Assembly (NCBI RefSeq): GCF_014205335.1
Contig: NZ_JACHNH010000001.1
Location: 9,012,001-9,076,000 of the forward strand
Source of the DNA: Amorphoplanes digitatis
Lineage (GTDB): Bacteria > Actinomycetota > Actinomycetes > Mycobacteriales > Micromonosporaceae
Length of the DNA stretch: 64,000 nt
Direction: 5' to 3'
Shown piece by piece: positions 61,300 to 64,000 of this stretch (the stretch's first letter is position 1; every line of letters starts with the position of its first letter). The notes beneath the pieces are model-generated. The model did no database searches and was not told where the DNA came from. It worked only from the letters and a program-made list of their open reading frames with translations. The translations under genes and the position numbers were made by a program.

Positions 61300-61330
61300 G
61301 GCCCGGTGACTCTCAGTGAGTCACCGGGCC
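61300..61330 (+). terminator. tRNA terminator hairpin
   Basis: GGCCCGGTGACTC pairs perfectly with GAGTCACCGGGCC (61318-61330) around TCAGT, followed by TTT. It shares its core with the hairpin at 62824. Confidence 0.9.
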
Positions 61331-61409
61331 TTTGCGCGTGCGGTCTTGGTCGCCCCCTACATCTTGCGGTTACCGGGTAGTCTGCCGCCGTCCAATACAC
61401 GGGGGATTC

Positions 61410-62810
61410 ATGATTTCTTATATCGGGCGGTTCACTGCCCTGCTCGCGATCGGCGCCGGCGCGCTCGGGTCGGCGGTGACCAGTTCACCCGCGGCCGCGG
61501 CACCGGCGAAGCCGACGGTCGTCCTCGAGCACGTCAGGCTGACGCCGGGCGGGGTGGGACAGAGCCCGTTCGTCGGGCTGCGACGCGCGGGTGCCGCCGT
61601 CACCCTGCACGACGTCGTCGTGGAGGTCGACGGAGGCGATGTCTCCCGCTTCGCGACGGTCCTGCCGTTCCCGGGCGACGACGGATGCACCGTGACCGGC
61701 GCCCGGCTCACCTGCCGGCTCGGCGAGAGCCGGATCAGCCAGGGGTACGCGGCCTTGGTCCCGCTCCGGGTGAAAGGGCTGGACTCCGCCGCGGTCGGCG
61801 ACACCGGGACACTCACCACCACGGTCACCAGCCGGGAGTTCGGCGCGGCGGTGCGGCGCTCCACGGTGACGGTCGCCGAGTCTGTGGCCATGGAGCCCGG
61901 TGGTTTCATCAACCGCGACGTCCGACCCGGACAGCGGGTCGGCCTGCCCTTGACGCTGCGCAACACCGGCGCCCAGCCGATCACGTCGACCGTCATGTGG
62001 TTCTACCGCGAGGCGATGTACCAGTACCCGCAGAGCTTCAAGAACTGCGGGTACGGCACGAAGCGGATCGTCTGCCGGTTCGACGACGATGTACCGCCGG
62101 GTGCGACCTACCGGCTGTCCGAGTCGTTCGCGGTGACCGTGCGCAAGCAGGTGCCGGCGCCCGGGACGATCGGCCAGAGCTTCAGCTGGGGCACGCCGGC
62201 CGACGCAAAGAACGCACTGGACGACTTCGGTGCTGAGCAGCCGAGGAACGGCACCGGCAGCGTGCTGCGGCTGGTGCCGTCGCAAGGAGAGGCCCCTGCG
62301 TCCACGCCGGGCCAAGGTGCACCGCAGACCACCGGCAGCATCTTCGACCCGGCGCAGTCGGTGTTCTTCAAGGTCATCGGCCGCAACGTGGCCGACCTCG
62401 CCGCGATCGGCGCCGACGCCCGCGGCAAGCGCGGCAAGACGATCACGGTCAAGGTCGGTGCGAAGAACCTCGGCCCGGCCTTCGTCTTCGGCATCACCAA
62501 GCCCGCCGCCGTGGTAATCGTCAGTCGCCCGAAGGGTACGAAGGTGGTTTCCGTCCCGGCCGGTTGCCTGCCTTCCTCGAAGGGCAAGGTGGTGCCGAGG
62601 AAGGACCCGCGCGGCGCCGCCGAGTACCGGTGCGTGACCACCGTCAACCCGTTCGAGGTCGGCAAGCGGATCACCTGGGCGTTCAAGCTCCGGATCGACA
62701 AGAAGGGCGCGCTGACCGGCCGCGTGCGCGTTGTCCCGTCCACGGTCGACGGCAAGCGCACCAACGACACCGCGAAGCTGCGCATCAACCCGCCGGCGAA
62801 GAAGAAGTAA
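61410..62810 (+). CDS. Secreted DUF11/CARDB-like repeat protein
   Basis: The 466-residue product has a signal peptide (LLAIGAGALGSAVTSSPAAA), Ig/DUF11-like domains (about 35-300), a Pro/Gly linker and a last domain with NVADLAAIGADARGKRGKTI and AFKLRIDKKGALTGRVRVVP. That domain resembles part of the gene at 2763. ATG 61410 follows GGGGGATTC. Lys-rich end NPPAKKK may touch the wall. No enzyme motif is seen. Confidence 0.75.
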   Translation: MISYIGRFTALLAIGAGALGSAVTSSPAAAAPAKPTVVLEHVRLTPGGVGQSPFVGLRRAGAAVTLHDVVVEVDGGDVSRFATVLPFPGDDGCTVTGARLTCRLGESRISQGYAALVPLRVKGLDSAAVGDTGTLTTTVTSREFGAAVRRSTVTVAESVAMEPGGFINRDVRPGQRVGLPLTLRNTGAQPITSTVMWFYREAMYQYPQSFKNCGYGTKRIVCRFDDDVPPGATYRLSESFAVTVRKQVPAPGTIGQSFSWGTPADAKNALDDFGAEQPRNGTGSVLRLVPSQGEAPASTPGQGAPQTTGSIFDPAQSVFFKVIGRNVADLAAIGADARGKRGKTITVKVGAKNLGPAFVFGITKPAAVVIVSRPKGTKVVSVPAGCLPSSKGKVVPRKDPRGAAEYRCVTTVNPFEVGKRITWAFKLRIDKKGALTGRVRVVPSTVDGKRTNDTAKLRINPPAKKK

Positions 62811-63075
62811 CGCGACGCCGCGGACGCCCGGCGACTCTCAGTGAGTCGTCGGGCGTTCTCTCGTTTGCCGCGCATGACGATGTCGTCCCGTACCAAATGC
62901 ATTCAGCATTTCATTGATGCATCGTAGTGTTCGACAAGGGGCGCATCATTCTCTGGATCGGAAAGACGCATTTTGAGGATGGGGGCTCCCATCGTGCGCA
63001 ATACTCGTTGAAGGCCTTCCCGGGCTGGCCGTTCGCCTGGATTGTCTGGCCTATCAATTAACGAGGAGAATTGTC
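62811..63075. other. Intergenic region with a terminator and an AT-richer patch
   Basis: This 265-bp gap holds the hairpin at 62824 and an AT-richer stretch from about 62880 (two ATGCAT copies, AATGCATTCAGC). It could be a promoter zone of the low-GC gene at 63076. No gene is seen. Confidence 0.4.
62824..62856 (+). terminator. Hairpin after the DUF11-like gene
   Basis: ACGCCCGGCGACTC pairs with 62843-62856 with one wobble around TCAGT, then TTC. Its core GACTCTCAGTGAGTC (15 nt) is identical to the tRNA terminator. Confidence 0.8.
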
Positions 63076-63555
63076 ATGAACCTGTCATGCCCACGATCCA
63101 CGGTGCTGCGCACCGCAGCCGCAACAGCACTGGTGACGGCGACACTCGGCGCCGCTCTGCCGAGCGCCGCGCACGCGGCTCCGAGCGATAGGCACCGAGC
63201 TCCGGGCGATATCAGTGTCAATGTGACCATCGAGAATAATTCGGCGGTGGCACTCACGCTCGCGAAAAAGGGCTATAAGGTCAAGGAGGGTAGTGATACC
63301 ACCGGCGCCGCGATTTCTGTTCCGTCGTTCAGCTCCGACCTTGTCACTACCGTGTCGAACGAGGATGAGGGTGGCACTGCGGGATCTCTCAAATACAAGA
63401 TCCCGAAGGGAAGTGTCGAAATCAGGTGGAGCAACCCCTATGAGGGAGAGGGCTCATACACCTGCTATGCGTTCCCGGAGGACGACTTCAATTGCAGGGT
63501 CGACGCCGATGATGACGCCCATGCCGATGTGACGTTCACCGTCACCGGCGGCTGA
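63076..63555 (+). CDS. Small lower-GC secreted protein
   Basis: The 159-residue product has a signal peptide ending SAAHA and a mature beta-rich part: ISVNVTIENNSAVALTLAKK, YKVKEGSDTTGAAISVPSF, LKYKIPKGSVEIRWSNPYEG and YTCYAFPEDDFNCRVDADDD, with two Cys close together. The look resembles aegerolysin-like or crystal-protein ET79-type small secreted proteins, but this is only a guess. Codon usage shows more A/T at third positions (AATAATTC, GATATC) than its neighbours, a sign of transfer. GAGGAG lies 8 nt before ATG. Confidence 0.65.
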   Translation: MNLSCPRSTVLRTAAATALVTATLGAALPSAAHAAPSDRHRAPGDISVNVTIENNSAVALTLAKKGYKVKEGSDTTGAAISVPSFSSDLVTTVSNEDEGGTAGSLKYKIPKGSVEIRWSNPYEGEGSYTCYAFPEDDFNCRVDADDDAHADVTFTVTGG

Positions 63556-63569
63556 GGTCGTCTCACCAC

Positions 63570-63609
63570 CGAACGCCCGGCGAACTCATGGAGAGTCGCC
63601 GGGCGTTCG
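63570..63609. terminator. Hairpin between the secreted protein and glutaredoxin-like genes
   Basis: CGAACGCCCGGCG pairs perfectly with 63597-63609. ACTC/GAGT extends the stem inside past a bulged A. It serves both convergent genes. Confidence 0.85.
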
Positions 63610-63624
63610 CTCGTTGGTCTCCGC

Positions 63625-64000
63625 TCAGCGGGCAAGCAGCTGCTTGCGTAGCCACAGCGGGTCGGGGTTGACGTGTGGCACGCCGGCGAGGATGACCGTC
63701 GGGACCGTCTCGTTGCCGTCGGCCACCGCGCGTACCGCCGCCGCGGCCTCCGGGTCGCGCCAGATGTCGACCCAGTCGGCGCGGCTGCCGGCCGGGCCGA
63801 GGGTTGCCCGCAGGCGCACGCAGAACGGGCAGCCCGGACGCCAGTAGATGACGGCGCGGCCGTCCTCGGCGCCTCGGCGCTGGATCTGGGCCTGGGTCAC
63901 CGGGCGGGGAAAGATGAGCGGGGAGCCGAGCGCCGCCAGGGCGGCGAAGACCACGACGACGGTCACGGAGCCGGTGGCGACACCGAGCGCGGCGCCGGCG
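63625..64000 (-). CDS. Glutaredoxin-like protein with N-terminal membrane segment (runs off the window)
   Basis: The frame is open to the window end, so the start may lie beyond it; GTG 63966 is the first start inside. A hydrophobic segment (VVVVFAALAALGSPLI) precedes a thioredoxin fold: YWRPGCPFCVRLRATLG gives the CxxC site and ETVPTVILAG the cis-Pro. The protein is likely a membrane-attached mycoredoxin/glutaredoxin-like oxidoreductase. The last residues are WLRKQLLAR. Confidence 0.75.
   Translation of the reverse strand, partial: AGAALGVATGSVTVVVVFAALAALGSPLIFPRPVTQAQIQRRGAEDGRAVIYWRPGCPFCVRLRATLGPAGSRADWVDIWRDPEAAAAVRAVADGNETVPTVILAGVPHVNPDPLWLRKQLLAR

Overview
The window is very GC-rich chromosomal DNA from an actinomycete. 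A member of the Micromonosporaceae, of the Actinoplanes type, is the best guess. The guess rests on a complete conservon operon, DUF574, DUF397 and DUF5753 proteins, a mycothiol-type DinB protein, a CBM2-GH18 chitinase, frequent GTG starts and strong third-position GC. Genus assignment is inference. The window holds one tRNA gene (Ser-CGA). No rRNA, insertion sequence, integrase or CRISPR array was seen. Most of it reads as ordinary chromosome with accessory patches.

Layout. 1-8.2 kb: secreted proteins, namely an endonuclease/phosphatase-family protein, a propeller/Ig protein, two linked Ig-repeat proteins, a lipoprotein and a PQQ-type propeller. 8.2-12.3 kb: a large ATPase regulator divergent from a methyltransferase. 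12.3-14 kb: an accessory patch with an excisionase-like HTH gene, a truncated nucleotidyltransferase remnant, a small membrane protein and an orphan ApaLI-like endonuclease. 14-21.4 kb: a DNRLRE/PKD-like surface protein, two coupled Nudix hydrolases, a DinB protein, a hydrolase-phosphoribosyltransferase pair and a second PQQ-type propeller. 21.5-24.4 kb: purC, two small coupled genes, and a DUF5753 regulator (broken by TAG) facing a DUF397 gene, with matching 47-nt elements upstream of both. 24.6-28.3 kb: small hypotheticals, a 29-bp tandem repeat array, a DUF574 methyltransferase and a TPR-GGDEF protein. 28.4-34.6 kb: a TetR-MFS efflux pair with visible operators, a chitinase, a dienelactone hydrolase, a SnoaL-like protein and a WecB-like epimerase. 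34.9-42.5 kb: a three-gene operon of OB-fold membrane protein, flotillin and a 1622-residue AAA ATPase. 42.5-48.7 kb: a conservon plus an extra membrane sensor and an adjacent hypothetical gene. 49-64 kb: housekeeping genes (DUF885 and M48 peptidases, PHP phosphoesterase, mtnA, tyrA, tadA with its partner, deoD, tRNA-Ser), an M23 lipoprotein, more secreted surface proteins, a lower-GC small secreted protein and a glutaredoxin-like gene running off the end.

How the genes fit together. Three themes stand out. The first is a repertoire of exported propeller and Ig-like proteins that share cassettes across the window. The second is signalling and membrane organisation, through the conservon, the flotillin-ATPase operon, the GGDEF protein and the DUF5753/DUF397 pair. 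The third is eroded or orphan defence-like genes between 12 and 14 kb. Convergent genes are separated by strong hairpins, several with related sequence. The best candidates for a little-described system are the flotillin-giant ATPase operon and the DUF5753/DUF397 locus bracketed by inverted copies of one element.
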